From NCBI RefSeq assembly GCF_014652515.1, contig NZ_BMYY01000015.1, positions 1 through 64,000 on the forward strand: a stretch of DNA of 64,000 nt. Reading direction: 5' to 3'. Within the stretch, counting starts at the first letter, position 1. The number at the start of each line of letters is the position of its first letter. Positions 8,722 to 17,858 of the stretch are shown piece after piece. Under the pieces are notes generated by a model. That model was not told the DNA's origin, did not search any database, and saw nothing but the letters and a program-made list of their open reading frames with translations. The translations under genes and the position numbers were made by a program. The stretch comes from Bacterioplanes sanyensis (lineage in GTDB: Bacteria; Pseudomonadota; Gammaproteobacteria; Pseudomonadales; Oceanobacteraceae).

Positions 8722-9033
8722 ATCAAACTCCAGTCACATCCATTATATATGCATCAATATTCATTCAAATGCCATCAGCCAAGCTGCGAAGATCATCAAC
8801 GGCGATTTACAAAGGCGTTGATGCCGGCTGATTCAAAGCAGGAGCGGCATTATCCAGCTTTTTTAATGCTGATAAAGCGCCGTCAAAGCTAAGAAAAATA
8901 AAGTGTGACTGGCGTCTGTTTTTATCTCCTCGCCTAATGAGAGGAAGACAACTACTGACATCTTTCAACCCCCTGCAAAGTACAGCCAAGGTAAATTGAA
9001 CGGCTTATCCCGACCTTGCTAAAAGAAATGAAT

Positions 9034-9044
9034 AGTGATTCACT
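9034..9044. promoter_or_regulatory. Candidate TetR operator
   Basis: The inverted repeat AGTGA-T-TCACT lies 25 bp upstream of the TetR gene start, a usual place for autoregulation. The whole gap 8722-9068 holds no believable gene; a 60-residue minus-strand frame there lacks supporting features. Operator function is inferred from position and symmetry only. Confidence 0.4.
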
Positions 9045-9068
9045 TCTTTAAAAAGACAGAGCACAGCC

Positions 9069-9704
9069 ATGGCCTATCGTGAAACCGAGCATACACGCCA
9101 GCGCAAAGCCGAGACCCGTCAGCGCTTGCTAGAAGCCGCCCGCCAGTTGGTAGCCGAGCAAGGCTTTGCGGCCGCGACAGCCGCTGCCGTAGCCCACCGC
9201 TCAGGCGTAGCTGCCGGTACCATTTACCGGCATTTTCCCAACAAGTCGGAGCTGGTGGCAGAAGTCTTTCGCTATGCCACCGAACATGAAATTGCCCAAG
9301 TAAAGGCAGCCAGTGAGTTGGGCCAGAGCGCTAGCGAGCACTTACATCACGCCATTCATGTCTTTGCCCAACGCGCTTTGCAAGGCGCTACGCTGGCATA
9401 TGCCCTGATCGCTGAACCCGTCGACCCGCGCGTTGAGCAAGAGCGACTGAAATATCGCTTTGCTTACGCCGAGCTGTTCGAAGATTTGATTCACAGCGGC
9501 ATTGAAGCACAAGAGTTTTCCCAACAAGACACCGCAGTTAGTGCAGCAGCTCTGGTGGGCCTGTTAGCCGAAGCATTAGTTGGGCCTTTATCGCAACGTT
9601 TTCGTGATCAGTCCCGCGACAGCAACACGCCAGACAATCACTACTTAATCGAACAATTAGTGACATTAAGCTTGCGCCTACTGGGCGCTAATCCATCACG
9701 TTAG
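9069..9704 (+). CDS. TetR/AcrR-family regulator
   Basis: A 211-residue repressor-type protein. The N-terminal helix-turn-helix is clear (RLLEAARQLVAEQGF, then AVAHRSGVAAGTIYRHFPNK at about 42-61), followed by an all-helical ligand domain. The gene ends 10 bp before an AidB-like acyl-CoA dehydrogenase gene on the same strand, so the two form one transcription unit. The neighbour suggests control of acyl-CoA or alkylation-related metabolism. A palindrome upstream (9034-9044) could be its operator. Confidence 0.9.
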   Translation: MAYRETEHTRQRKAETRQRLLEAARQLVAEQGFAAATAAAVAHRSGVAAGTIYRHFPNKSELVAEVFRYATEHEIAQVKAASELGQSASEHLHHAIHVFAQRALQGATLAYALIAEPVDPRVEQERLKYRFAYAELFEDLIHSGIEAQEFSQQDTAVSAAALVGLLAEALVGPLSQRFRDQSRDSNTPDNHYLIEQLVTLSLRLLGANPSR

Positions 9705-9714
9705 GAGCCATAAT

Positions 9715-11397
9715 ATGGATGCACAGTCCTCAACCGCTCGCGAGCAACACTTGGCCCAAGCCGATACCCATGAGGTGTTTAACCAGCCTACTGCGTTGGA
9801 AAACTTTAATGCCTACCAATCTGATGTGGCGCTGCAACACTGGACGCGCGTCTACGGCGGCGATTGGGCCAGTGAGCGCTTACATGCCTACGGCGGGCTA
9901 TGCGGTGGTGAATTAATCGAAGCGGGTTTTTTAGCCAATGAAAACAAACCGTAGTTTTATCCCCATGACCGCTTTGGTCAGCGCATTGATTTAGCCAAAT
10001 TTCACCCGGCCTATCACCAGCTGATGCGTAGTGCGATTGATGCACAAGTCCATTCATTGCCTTGGGTATCGCCTAAGGCCGGCGCTCACGTGGCGCGGGC
10101 AGCACTGGAGTACATGCATATGAATGCCGATGCCGGTTCTGGCTGCCCATTAACCATGACCTTTGCAGCGGTACCCGCACTGCGCCATAGCCCCACGCTG
10201 GCGAAAGAGTGGTTGCCAAAAATCATGGCGAACCGCTATGACGAACGCAATGTGCCCTATTTTGAAAAAGAGGGTGTGACCATTGGCATGGCGATGACGG
10301 AAAAACAAGGTGGCTCAGATGTGCGTGCCAATACCACTCGAGCCTACCCTGTAACAGAGCAACAGGGTAATGGCGCGGAATATGAACTGGTTGGGCATAA
10401 GTGGTTTTGTTCAGCACCGATGTGCGATGCATTTTTAGTACTGGCTCATACGGAAAACGGCTTGTCTTGCTTTTTATTGCCACGCTGGCGTCCGGATGGC
10501 AGTAAAAACCAGATGTTTATCCAGCGCTTAAAAAACAAGCTGGGTAATATTTCTAATGCCTCATCCGAGGTGGAATTTCGTGGCGCCTTTGCTTGGATGG
10601 TCGGCGATGAAGGCCGAGGGGTGCGCACCATCATAGAAATGGTGGCCATGACCCGGTTTGATTGCATGGTCGGCTCATCAGCACTGATGCGTGCTGCCGT
10701 CGCTCAAGCCATTCACCATACCAGCGGTCGCAGCGTATTTGGCAACAACTTGCATAAGCAACCACTGATGCAAAATGTACTGGCTGATCTCGCCATCGAA
10801 AGCGAAGCCGCCCTCGCCATCAGTATGCGAGTAGCTCATGCATTAGATCATAGCGATGATCCACAACAGGCTTTGTTTGTGCGCTTAGCGACCGCCGTAG
10901 GAAAATACTGGATTTGCAAGCGCACTCCCCATTTAGCCTATGAAGCGATGGAATGCATCGGTGGCGTGGGCTATGTGGAAGATAATATATTGCCACGCAT
11001 TTATCGCGAAGCCCCCGTCAACGCCATTTGGGAAGGCTCAGGTAACGTACAGTGCCTAGACGTGTTGCGCGCTATGAATAAAGAGCCCAAAGTGATCGAT
11101 GCCTTTATGCAAGAACTGCAACAAGCGTGTGGCCACTATGCGGCCTATGATCAATTCGTAGCAGCGTTAGGCACGGAATTTAGCGACCTTAGCAACATAG
11201 AATTTCGTGCACGCACACTGGTGGATAAACTCGCTATTGCTTTGCAGGCCAGTACATTGATTCAACAAGGTGAGGCTATGATCGCCGCCGCATTTATTCG
11301 CTCTCGCATAGAAAGCAATGGCGGCATTAACTATGGCACCTTACCCTCTGATGTCGACTGCCAAGCCATTATTCAAAGGGCAATGCCCAAATTGTAG
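9715..11397 (+). pseudogene. AidB-like acyl-CoA dehydrogenase interrupted by an amber codon
   Basis: One continuous reading frame of 560 codons with a single internal stop, TAG at 9952-9954 (codon 80). The residues on both sides read as one protein: NENKP before the stop and FYPHDRFGQRIDLAKFHPAY after it. The remainder shows AidB/acyl-CoA dehydrogenase motifs: TEKQGGSDVRANTT, GHKWFCSAPMCDAF, LKNKLGNISNASSEVEF and YREAPVNAIWEGSGNVQ. E. coli AidB, a flavoprotein of the alkylation response, is 541 residues. A one-base change (for example CAG to TAG) explains the stop. The first Met after it (10024) lacks a ribosome-binding site and misses the N-terminus. Either a recent pseudogene, a sequencing error, or a suppressed gene. 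Confidence 0.85.
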
Positions 11398-11402
11398 TGA
11401 TG

Positions 11403-11423
11403 GCAGGGCACACGGTGCCCTGC
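11403..11423. terminator. Terminator hairpin between convergent genes
   Basis: A perfect 9-bp stem GCAGGGCAC/GTGCCCTGC with loop ACG sits five bases after the acyl-CoA dehydrogenase stop and twelve bases from the stop of the converging chitinase gene. It can serve both strands. Confidence 0.75.
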
Positions 11424-11435
11424 TGAGGCAAGCTT

Positions 11436-13751
11436 TTACAGTTGACACACCTCTTTCCAAGAGCCATCGGAACCGGGCTCGCTTTGAGTCCACCATTTGG
11501 CTTGATAAATCACGCCCTGATGCAATATTTTATCCCCCGTTGCAGCATGGCTGGGGTTGCCCGCCCAATCGCTTTGCGGCCAGTTTGGATATTCGGGAAT
11601 ACCGTCGGTGCTACATTCATCGTTGCCATCTCCATCTCCATTGCCATCACCGCCGCCATTTAAATCTGCCACAGGCAATAATGGATACTCTTGACGGGTG
11701 CCATACACATCATCACCAACCCGCACGCGCATGCCATTGGGCAAAGGTACCGGCAGGTAATAGTTCATCGTGATGTCGAGACTGTCGCCTGCGGCAAGCG
11801 CCTTCCAGCTTGGTAAGGTTAAGCGTACACGATGAAAGTCGTTTTCTAGACCGCCAACGTTACCGCTGGCGGTATTGCTGCCATCGGCAATCACAGTCAG
11901 CCCCATGCCACTTTGGTCATTGATAACGCTAGACGTTGCCGTAGGCATATTAAATTCAATCTGTGTACCGCCCGGAATTGCTTGCTCACCACGATTGGTT
12001 AGCCTGAGTGTTGGATTCAATGGGTAATTATTGTCACCCACCATATAGCCAACAAAGTCATAATTTAAAGCGACCACCTGTTGTGGACGGTCAATATTGT
12101 CTGCAGCAACAGTCTCGTAAGGCGGTGCATCACGAAATGCGTTGTAGGCGATGGTCGTTAAGCGATCACCGATAAAGAACTCCTGACGATCTGGCAGCCA
12201 ATCGTAATCACCCGCCAGCTCCCAAAACATTATGCCACCCACTCCCTGATCGATAACATACTCTACCTTGGCCGCCATGGACTGCTCGTCTTCGGTGGAT
12301 AAAAATACTCTTTGCTCTGCATTCCATAGCCAAGGGGCTTGCGCGATGTCGTCAAAGTAGCGCTGATAGTTTCCCGTCAGTTGCGTATCGGCTGAAAAGC
12401 CATACGCTGCTAAATAAGAACCTAAAATCCCTTGCTGCAGGTTTTTAGCATGCCACATAGGGTTGGAACCTGCGCCAATCTCAACTCCGTTGGCATCCTT
12501 GTCATGCCATAAGTTATTGAGGCCTAAGGCTCCAAACCCACAGGGTGTTGAAATACCGGTTCCAGGTGGGCAATCAGTTTGCGAAGGCAATGCTGCTTTA
12601 CCCCACAAGCCATGCGTTCCGCCCTGCACGTTTTGCCAACCACGGGTGTAATAGGGCACGCCGATATTAATGCGCCCGGCAGCGATGGCTCCGCGGAAAT
12701 AGTGCACCGCCCAGTCGGTATTAAGGTAACCAATATTGCCATACTGTGGCGTGCTGTAGACCTTGCCTTCCTGTAACTCCAGATCATCACCGGTATCGTA
12801 CAAAGCGGCGTTATGGCCGACGTAATGATTCCAGGCGCCGTGCAGGTCGTAACTCATAATGTTGACAAAGTCCAAGTACCGCACCACGTCAAAATCTTCC
12901 ATGCCCCGCAGTAAATAGGCTGAACTGGGCGACGCGATGGTCAACAAATAGTGCTTACCATCTTCGACCGAAGCGCGATCAAGGGCCTCACGCAGCGCCT
13001 GCATTAAAACTTGATAGGAGCGCCATAAATTTTTACGTTGAGCATCACTGAAGGCGTAATCATCTGGGTTACCGGCACCTTGCATCGAGCTCGGGTATTC
13101 ATAGTCGATATCCAGCCCATCAAATTGATAGCGCCGCAGAAACGCCACTGCCGATTGCGCAAAGGCATCAATGCCAGCGTGATTCACACTGCCATCGCCA
13201 TTGGTGGTCATGGAGTAAAAACCACCATTGGCGACGCGCTCCCCATCTTCATTAAAAAAGCCACCGGTTTCAGCCCAACCACCGACAGAAATCAGAGTTT
13301 TTACATGTGGATGCTGGCGCTTGTACTGGCTTAATAAGTTAAAGTGACCCTGATAAGGTAAACTTGGGTCCATTTCTGCACCCGCGACGCCAGGCCAGGT
13401 CATTCCCGTCGCAGGGTTTTCTGGGTTAGCTGGATTGCCCACCGATAGCCGATAATCGTTATCTATGTGAGCAAAGGCATAATTAATGTGAGTGAGCTTT
13501 TGCCAAGGAATATCGTTAACCAAATAGCTCGGCTGGCCATTTTTGCCATGCCGCCAACTGGTAAAATAGCCGATAATTCGGCGTTGATGCTCAGTGCCTA
13601 ACTGTTCACGTCCGTCCTGATCATAAACGCTGCAATAGGGCACGGGTGTGTCTGGTGTTGTATACAAACCGCTAGGCTTGCAGTTTTCATCGTTGGCTTG
13701 AGCCCCATAGGTCACGGTGGCCAAAGCAACTAACAATAACTGTCGAATCAT
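11436..13751 (-). CDS. Secreted GH18 chitinase with C-terminal chitin-binding module
   Basis: A 771-residue exported endochitinase. A signal peptide (about 1-19) is followed by the GH18 barrel with the catalytic motif DGLDIDYE at 211-218 (Glu218 proton donor) and the SVGGW motif at 155-159. After the barrel comes a domain like the Chitinase C family (about 590-690), a Gly/Asp-rich linker and a terminal CBM5/12-type chitin-binding module with the signature AKWWTQ. Cysteines in the N-terminal and CBM parts probably form disulfides. It lies 52 bp downstream of chiA on the same strand, separated by a hairpin, so the two are probably co-expressed for chitin use. Confidence 0.93.
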   Translation of the reverse strand: MIRQLLLVALATVTYGAQANDENCKPSGLYTTPDTPVPYCSVYDQDGREQLGTEHQRRIIGYFTSWRHGKNGQPSYLVNDIPWQKLTHINYAFAHIDNDYRLSVGNPANPENPATGMTWPGVAGAEMDPSLPYQGHFNLLSQYKRQHPHVKTLISVGGWAETGGFFNEDGERVANGGFYSMTTNGDGSVNHAGIDAFAQSAVAFLRRYQFDGLDIDYEYPSSMQGAGNPDDYAFSDAQRKNLWRSYQVLMQALREALDRASVEDGKHYLLTIASPSSAYLLRGMEDFDVVRYLDFVNIMSYDLHGAWNHYVGHNAALYDTGDDLELQEGKVYSTPQYGNIGYLNTDWAVHYFRGAIAAGRINIGVPYYTRGWQNVQGGTHGLWGKAALPSQTDCPPGTGISTPCGFGALGLNNLWHDKDANGVEIGAGSNPMWHAKNLQQGILGSYLAAYGFSADTQLTGNYQRYFDDIAQAPWLWNAEQRVFLSTEDEQSMAAKVEYVIDQGVGGIMFWELAGDYDWLPDRQEFFIGDRLTTIAYNAFRDAPPYETVAADNIDRPQQVVALNYDFVGYMVGDNNYPLNPTLRLTNRGEQAIPGGTQIEFNMPTATSSVINDQSGMGLTVIADGSNTASGNVGGLENDFHRVRLTLPSWKALAAGDSLDITMNYYLPVPLPNGMRVRVGDDVYGTRQEYPLLPVADLNGGGDGNGDGDGNDECSTDGIPEYPNWPQSDWAGNPSHAATGDKILHQGVIYQAKWWTQSEPGSDGSWKEVCQL

Positions 13752-13768
13752 TATCGTTCTCCCTGGGT

Positions 13769-13791
13769 GCCTTAGAGAAAACCTCTAAGGC
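13769..13791 (-). promoter_or_regulatory. Intercistronic hairpin between two chitinase genes
   Basis: A perfect 9-bp stem GCCTTAGAG/CTCTAAGGC with a 5-base loop lies in the 52-bp gap after chiA. No T tract follows on the minus strand, so it is more likely an RNA-stabilising or attenuating structure than a full terminator. Confidence 0.55.
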
Positions 13792-13803
13792 CCGCTATTG
13801 AAA

Positions 13804-15537
13804 TTATTGGCTGATTTGGCTGTGACCCAGACCTTGGTGCATGGCATTGAGGATATGGCCGTTATCGGCATCAATTTCCCAGGCAAAAATGCCACCGAGA
13901 TTATTCGCTCGAACGTACTGCCCCTTAGCTTTCACCGAGCGTGGCGTATCAAAGGTAATTAATGTGCCGGTGCTGTAGTTCCATAAATACGATGCTTTGG
14001 CGATGTCATCCCAAAACAACTGGAAACCATCAATGCCTGTGCCATCGACGCCACCCATGTATTTTTGCTCGATGACTTTGTAATCTTCGATGCCCTTTTC
14101 CCATGAGCCGCTGATACCATCTCCTCCCGTACCAGCAAATGGATTATCAGGCTGACCGCCGCTGACATTTTTCCAACCACGGCCATACATAGCAGCACCT
14201 AGGACGATTTTCTCTGCAGGCACATTGCGGGATAACAAGTGTTGCACCGCATCATGCGCGCTAAAGCCGTCGATGGCCGCATCGGGCGCAGCATAAAGAC
14301 CTGTTTGATGGCCAAGCACACCATTCCAAGCCCCGTAGTAGTCGTAGGTCATGATATTGATGTAATCCATGTATTGCGCGGCTTGCTCCCAATCAACCTG
14401 AGACAGTTTTTCTACCCCGCCACTCAGCGCAGCGGTTAGTTGATAATTACGGCCGGTTTCCTGACTGAGCGCATCCAGTGCTTGGCGCAGCTCTTTCATC
14501 AACACCACAAAGCCCGCACCGTCTTGAGGAGAGCCCAACGCCGGGTTCGCACCGCCACCGCCTGGAAACTCCCAGTCAATGTCGATACCGTCGAAGAAGT
14601 CGTATTTTTTAATAAAGGCAATCATAGAGTCGATAAAGATGTCTCGGGCAGCAGCATCTGTACCTATGTCATACAGTGGATCAGATAGCGTCCAGCCACC
14701 GACGGAGGGCAGAATCACCAAGTCTGGCTGGGCATTGCTAAGGCGATACAGTTGACCAAAAATACCGCGAATTTCCTGATCCCATACATCACCTGGGTAA
14801 CTCTTTTCCAGTGCTGCAAACTTATCATGCACCACTACTTCGTAATCCTGCTTGTTGGCACATTGGCTGACCAAAGCGGAATACCCTTGTGGATTGGCTT
14901 GGGCAAGGCTGTCATTCGGGCCGCAAACCGGAATAAAGCCGTAGTACAGATGGGTCAGATTCGTGGAAGGAATATCGGCGACCTGATAGTCACGGCCATA
15001 AATGCCCCATTCAACAAAATACGCCCCTACTTGCTTGCCGCTGGTATTCTGGTATGCCTGATTGTTTTGCTTTAGTGGCTTGGGCCAATCGCTATGGTCT
15101 AAATCGTCACCATCAGTGGGACCGCCGCTCACTTTAACATTGGCCATGGCCGACATACTGCACAGCTCATCCTTCGCATCCGTATCACACAATTTGACTT
15201 GATATTTGTGGGTACCGTTTTCACTGACGGTTACTTGAGCCGATGCAGACTGCGCGTTGGGGCTATTTTTTGCTATGTCTGCCTGGTGTATTAATTCACC
15301 ATCTTGATACAAGTACCAACGGTTGCCATTGGCGCCATACCAGAGATTCCACTTCAGCGTGAAGTCTTTTGGCCCGGCGGAGATATTTTGCTCACCAATC
15401 CAGGCGATACTTGGGGTTGCTGGCTGGGTTAAGCTTTCCATTTGCAAATCATCTTTGGCCATTGCTGCCGGCACGCCAGCCACTATTCCAATATTAACAA
15501 TGAAAAAGGTCGATAAAGAAAGTCGAGTAATAGACAT
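13804..15537 (-). CDS. chiA: ChiA-type GH18 chitinase
   Basis: A 577-residue secreted chitinase with the layout of Serratia ChiA (563 residues): a signal peptide (about 1-28), an N-terminal Ig-like ChitinaseA_N domain (about 35-140), and a GH18 barrel. The catalytic motif DGIDIDWE is at 316-323 with Glu323 as acid/base (Glu315 in Serratia), and LPSVGGW precedes it at 276-282. It hydrolyses chitin outside the inner membrane, probably processively, as ChiA enzymes do. It is the first gene of a two-chitinase unit with the gene at 11436. AAGGAC upstream is a usable ribosome-binding site. Confidence 0.93.
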   Translation of the reverse strand: MSITRLSLSTFFIVNIGIVAGVPAAMAKDDLQMESLTQPATPSIAWIGEQNISAGPKDFTLKWNLWYGANGNRWYLYQDGELIHQADIAKNSPNAQSASAQVTVSENGTHKYQVKLCDTDAKDELCSMSAMANVKVSGGPTDGDDLDHSDWPKPLKQNNQAYQNTSGKQVGAYFVEWGIYGRDYQVADIPSTNLTHLYYGFIPVCGPNDSLAQANPQGYSALVSQCANKQDYEVVVHDKFAALEKSYPGDVWDQEIRGIFGQLYRLSNAQPDLVILPSVGGWTLSDPLYDIGTDAAARDIFIDSMIAFIKKYDFFDGIDIDWEFPGGGGANPALGSPQDGAGFVVLMKELRQALDALSQETGRNYQLTAALSGGVEKLSQVDWEQAAQYMDYINIMTYDYYGAWNGVLGHQTGLYAAPDAAIDGFSAHDAVQHLLSRNVPAEKIVLGAAMYGRGWKNVSGGQPDNPFAGTGGDGISGSWEKGIEDYKVIEQKYMGGVDGTGIDGFQLFWDDIAKASYLWNYSTGTLITFDTPRSVKAKGQYVRANNLGGIFAWEIDADNGHILNAMHQGLGHSQISQ

Positions 15538-15850
15538 CGCAAAGTCCTTCGCTGTTGGCTATTGATAAAAATTCAATGTGGTCTCATCAAGCGAAACCGT
15601 GAAAGCAACAGTTTAGGAGCCTCTAGCGCGACAAAAATCAGATGAAATTACCATTCTCATGGTGAAGAATAATTGTACTAACAAATGACTGTTGGAAAAC
15701 CAAATAAACTAATCCACTGGTATCAATCAAAATATCTACTGGTTGCTTATTCAGAATAATAAGTAGGAAAAAACCATTTCATCATAAAACCTGATAATCT
15801 CAATCGAATATAACAATATCTCTATCGACTAAGGGATACCCCTGAATCAT
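15538..15850. other. AT-rich chiA upstream region
   Basis: No gene is visible. The stretch, especially 15640-15840, is markedly AT-rich compared with the neighbouring chitinase genes and must hold the chitinase promoter and any regulator sites. I could not single out a convincing -35/-10 pair. Confidence 0.4.
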
Positions 15851-16064
15851 TTAGTACCAAAACATAAAGCCACGAAGCCATCGTGGTTTTTCGCCGACAC
15901 ACATGCACTGTAATGGCTGAAAGCCGGCGGCTATAAAGGTGCTGGCATAAGGGTTAGCCACACCAAAGTTACCAAAGCCGACCAGTTTGCGAGTCATAGG
16001 GCGAAACGAGGTATTTTCCAAGGTTGCTTGGCGTGAAGATTGAACGCCATTGGAGAGAATGCAT
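15851..16064 (-). pseudogene. Decayed fragment of the HAD-hydrolase gene found at 21777-22460
   Basis: Reading the minus strand gives ATLENTSFRP-RKL-GNFGVA-P-AS, AGFQPLQCM-VG and a final WLRG, which match the middle and C-terminal part of the intact HAD protein encoded at 21777-22460. Two in-frame deletions are visible, about 4 residues before AGFQPLQ and about 16 residues after VG. The DNA match is close over the stretch of about 16000-16050. The 5' half is missing: the fragment begins exactly where MITE copy C ends. It cannot make a working phosphatase. Confidence 0.85.
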
Positions 16065-16323
16065 GGGCATCTCTGAACAATTCGGTGCTTTCTCTGGATC
16101 GCCAAAGGACGCTAGATCACGAAGCCGGTTTGCCGCTCGGCTACAGCAAAAATCGGCGACACAGAGCTGGAGTTCTCTGGCGCTCCCCGCAGAGCGAGGG
16201 CGGCAAGCCTCTATAACGTCGTTGGCGATGTTGAAAAGGGCTGGCCATTTTCTGCCATATACGCCTTGCTCTAAAAGTCTGCTGCACCCGCGCAGAGCTG
16301 TGCAAAATGATTCAGAGGTACCC
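16065..16323 (-). repeat. MITE-like repeat, copy C (full length, 259 bp)
   Basis: Both ends are intact and form terminal inverted repeats: GGGCATCTCTGAACAATTC at 16065 on the plus strand and GGGTACCTCTGAATCATT reading inward from 16323 on the minus strand. It is the longest copy seen and best defines the family. It has no open frame of believable length, so it is non-autonomous. No clear target-site duplication was found. It abuts the HAD pseudogene fragment. Confidence 0.85.
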
Positions 16324-16386
16324 TAAGTCAATAGCCATGGTATGGGGAATAGCTTTCAGGCACGGATAAATCAATAACATGCGGCG

Positions 16387-16836
16387 CTAAGCTTGCAGTG
16401 ACTGAAAAACTTCTTTCAACCAGAGTGGCATGGGAGTTTTCTGCAAGCTTTGCTGGCACAAAGTGACATAGCTAATGCTGGCCTGGTAGACAGGCTTTTC
16501 TTCTACTCTGCCAGTAACAACAAAGCTGTATGAATGCTGACCAACATAGTGAATGGCTACCTCTTGCTCTAACAATTGATCGTAATGCAATGGTTGCAGG
16601 TACTCGATTTCACTGTGGCGCACCGGTGTCACGATGCCCGCCGCCTTAAGTGCGCGAATGCAGGGTTGGCCCAGTCGTTCACTCAATGCCTGATGTGTGG
16701 CTTCTAACGCAAAGTCGGTAAAGCGCGGTGTATAAACGATGCCGGCAGGGTCGCACTCGCCAAATAAAACGGTGCGTGAAATGACGCTAGTGCCCACAAG
16801 GTTACTCCATGGGTTGCAAAACGATGCCGTCATCAT
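16387..16836 (-). CDS. Acyl-CoA thioesterase (hotdog fold, 4HBT-like)
   Basis: A 149-residue single hotdog-domain protein. The FGECDPAGIVYTPRF segment contains the conserved Asp and the DPAGIVY active-site motif of 4-hydroxybenzoyl-CoA-type thioesterases. The ATG at 16836 is chosen because it overlaps the stop codon of the upstream LysR gene (ATGA), indicating translational coupling; longer in-frame extensions run into the LysR coding region. The acyl-CoA substrate is unknown. Confidence 0.82.
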   Translation of the reverse strand: MMTASFCNPWSNLVGTSVISRTVLFGECDPAGIVYTPRFTDFALEATHQALSERLGQPCIRALKAAGIVTPVRHSEIEYLQPLHYDQLLEQEVAIHYVGQHSYSFVVTGRVEEKPVYQASISYVTLCQQSLQKTPMPLWLKEVFQSLQA

Positions 16837-17729
16837 GGCCGCACAATATCGCTCTGCCAACAGCTGGCCAGAAAATCGATAAATTGCCGCACCACCGGCA
16901 GTTGATAGCTGCGTGATAAATACACCGCCCATAAACTGCTGCCTGGCACATGGTGCTCTGGTAGCACCATCACCAACTGGCCGCTATCAATCGCTGGGTT
17001 GGCGATATCACAGGGCAGGCGCACTATGCCCTGACCTTTGATGGCCGCGCGCAGCAGGGTCATCACATCGTTGGCTTTTAAGTTGCCACTGACTTCGATG
17101 GTTTGCGGCTGATTGCTGTGTACCAAAGACCAGTGCGATGCATTGAGGTGAACCAAGCAGTTGTGTTGGCGCAAATCGGCGGGGGCATTGGGAGCGCCAT
17201 GACGGTTTATGTAATCTGGCGAGGCGCAAATAACGGCGTCAATGCTGAGCAACTTGCGCGCAATTAACTGCTCATCGGGTTGCTCGGTATAGCGCAAAGC
17301 AATGTCCACGCGCTCATCCACCAGCTGGCTGTACGAGTCGGATGCCAGAATATCCACCACGACTTGTGGGTGCTGCTCAGTAAACTGGGTAACTGCGTCT
17401 AGGAGCATGTGTTGTGCCAAACCAATGGGCGCGGCAATGCGCACGCTGCCTGCCAACTGCTCGCGCCGGTTAAGCGCTGCTGCCTCTAGCGCCGCCGCTT
17501 CACTGAGAATGCGCCGACAGCGCAGTAGGGCCTCCTCGCCGGCACTGGTGAGGCTGACTTTGCGCGTGGTGCGGTGCAATAAGCGTTGTTGCAGCCAGGC
17601 TTCCACCTCCTGCACATGGCGTGACACCTGCAGCCGACTTAACTGCAGCTGCTCAGCAGCCTGGGTAAAGCTGCCAGCATCGGCCACTTCGATAAAACTG
17701 CGAATGGCGTTGAGTCGGTCCATAGGCAT
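16833..17729 (-). CDS. LysR-family transcriptional regulator
   Basis: A 298-residue regulator with an N-terminal winged helix-turn-helix (LNAIRSFIEVADAGSFTQAA, then LQLSRLQVSRHVQEVE) and a C-terminal periplasmic-binding-like effector domain (about 90-298). It is divergent from the NAD(P)-binding oxidoreductase gene at 17859 and coupled to a thioesterase gene downstream. This is the common arrangement in which a LysR protein controls the divergent gene. The inverted repeat next to its own start (17737-17753) may be its binding site. Confidence 0.9.
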   Translation of the reverse strand: MPMDRLNAIRSFIEVADAGSFTQAAEQLQLSRLQVSRHVQEVEAWLQQRLLHRTTRKVSLTSAGEEALLRCRRILSEAAALEAAALNRREQLAGSVRIAAPIGLAQHMLLDAVTQFTEQHPQVVVDILASDSYSQLVDERVDIALRYTEQPDEQLIARKLLSIDAVICASPDYINRHGAPNAPADLRQHNCLVHLNASHWSLVHSNQPQTIEVSGNLKANDVMTLLRAAIKGQGIVRLPCDIANPAIDSGQLVMVLPEHHVPGSSLWAVYLSRSYQLPVVRQFIDFLASCWQSDIVRP

Positions 17730-17736
17730 TCAATTA

Positions 17737-17753
17737 GTATCTTATATCGATAC
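17737..17753. promoter_or_regulatory. Candidate LysR operator
   Basis: The inverted repeat GTATC-N7-GATAC (17737-17753) lies between the divergent LysR and oxidoreductase genes, seven bases from the LysR start codon. Function is inferred from symmetry and place. Confidence 0.35.
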
Positions 17754-17858
17754 AAACTACATCAATTCTATGAATTTATCTCGTATAACTGAGTTATTAG
17801 ACTGCTCGCATCGTAACAGCATCAGTTACTTATTACGTTTTTAAGCGAGGACATCCGT

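Noticed and set aside
8807-8989. 60-codon minus-strand frame upstream of the TetR gene
   Set aside because: No ribosome-binding site or similarity; the gap is better read as a divergent promoter region.
10024-11397. A separate shorter acyl-CoA dehydrogenase starting at 10024
   Set aside because: No ribosome-binding site, and the homologous N-terminus continues upstream through the amber codon in the same frame.
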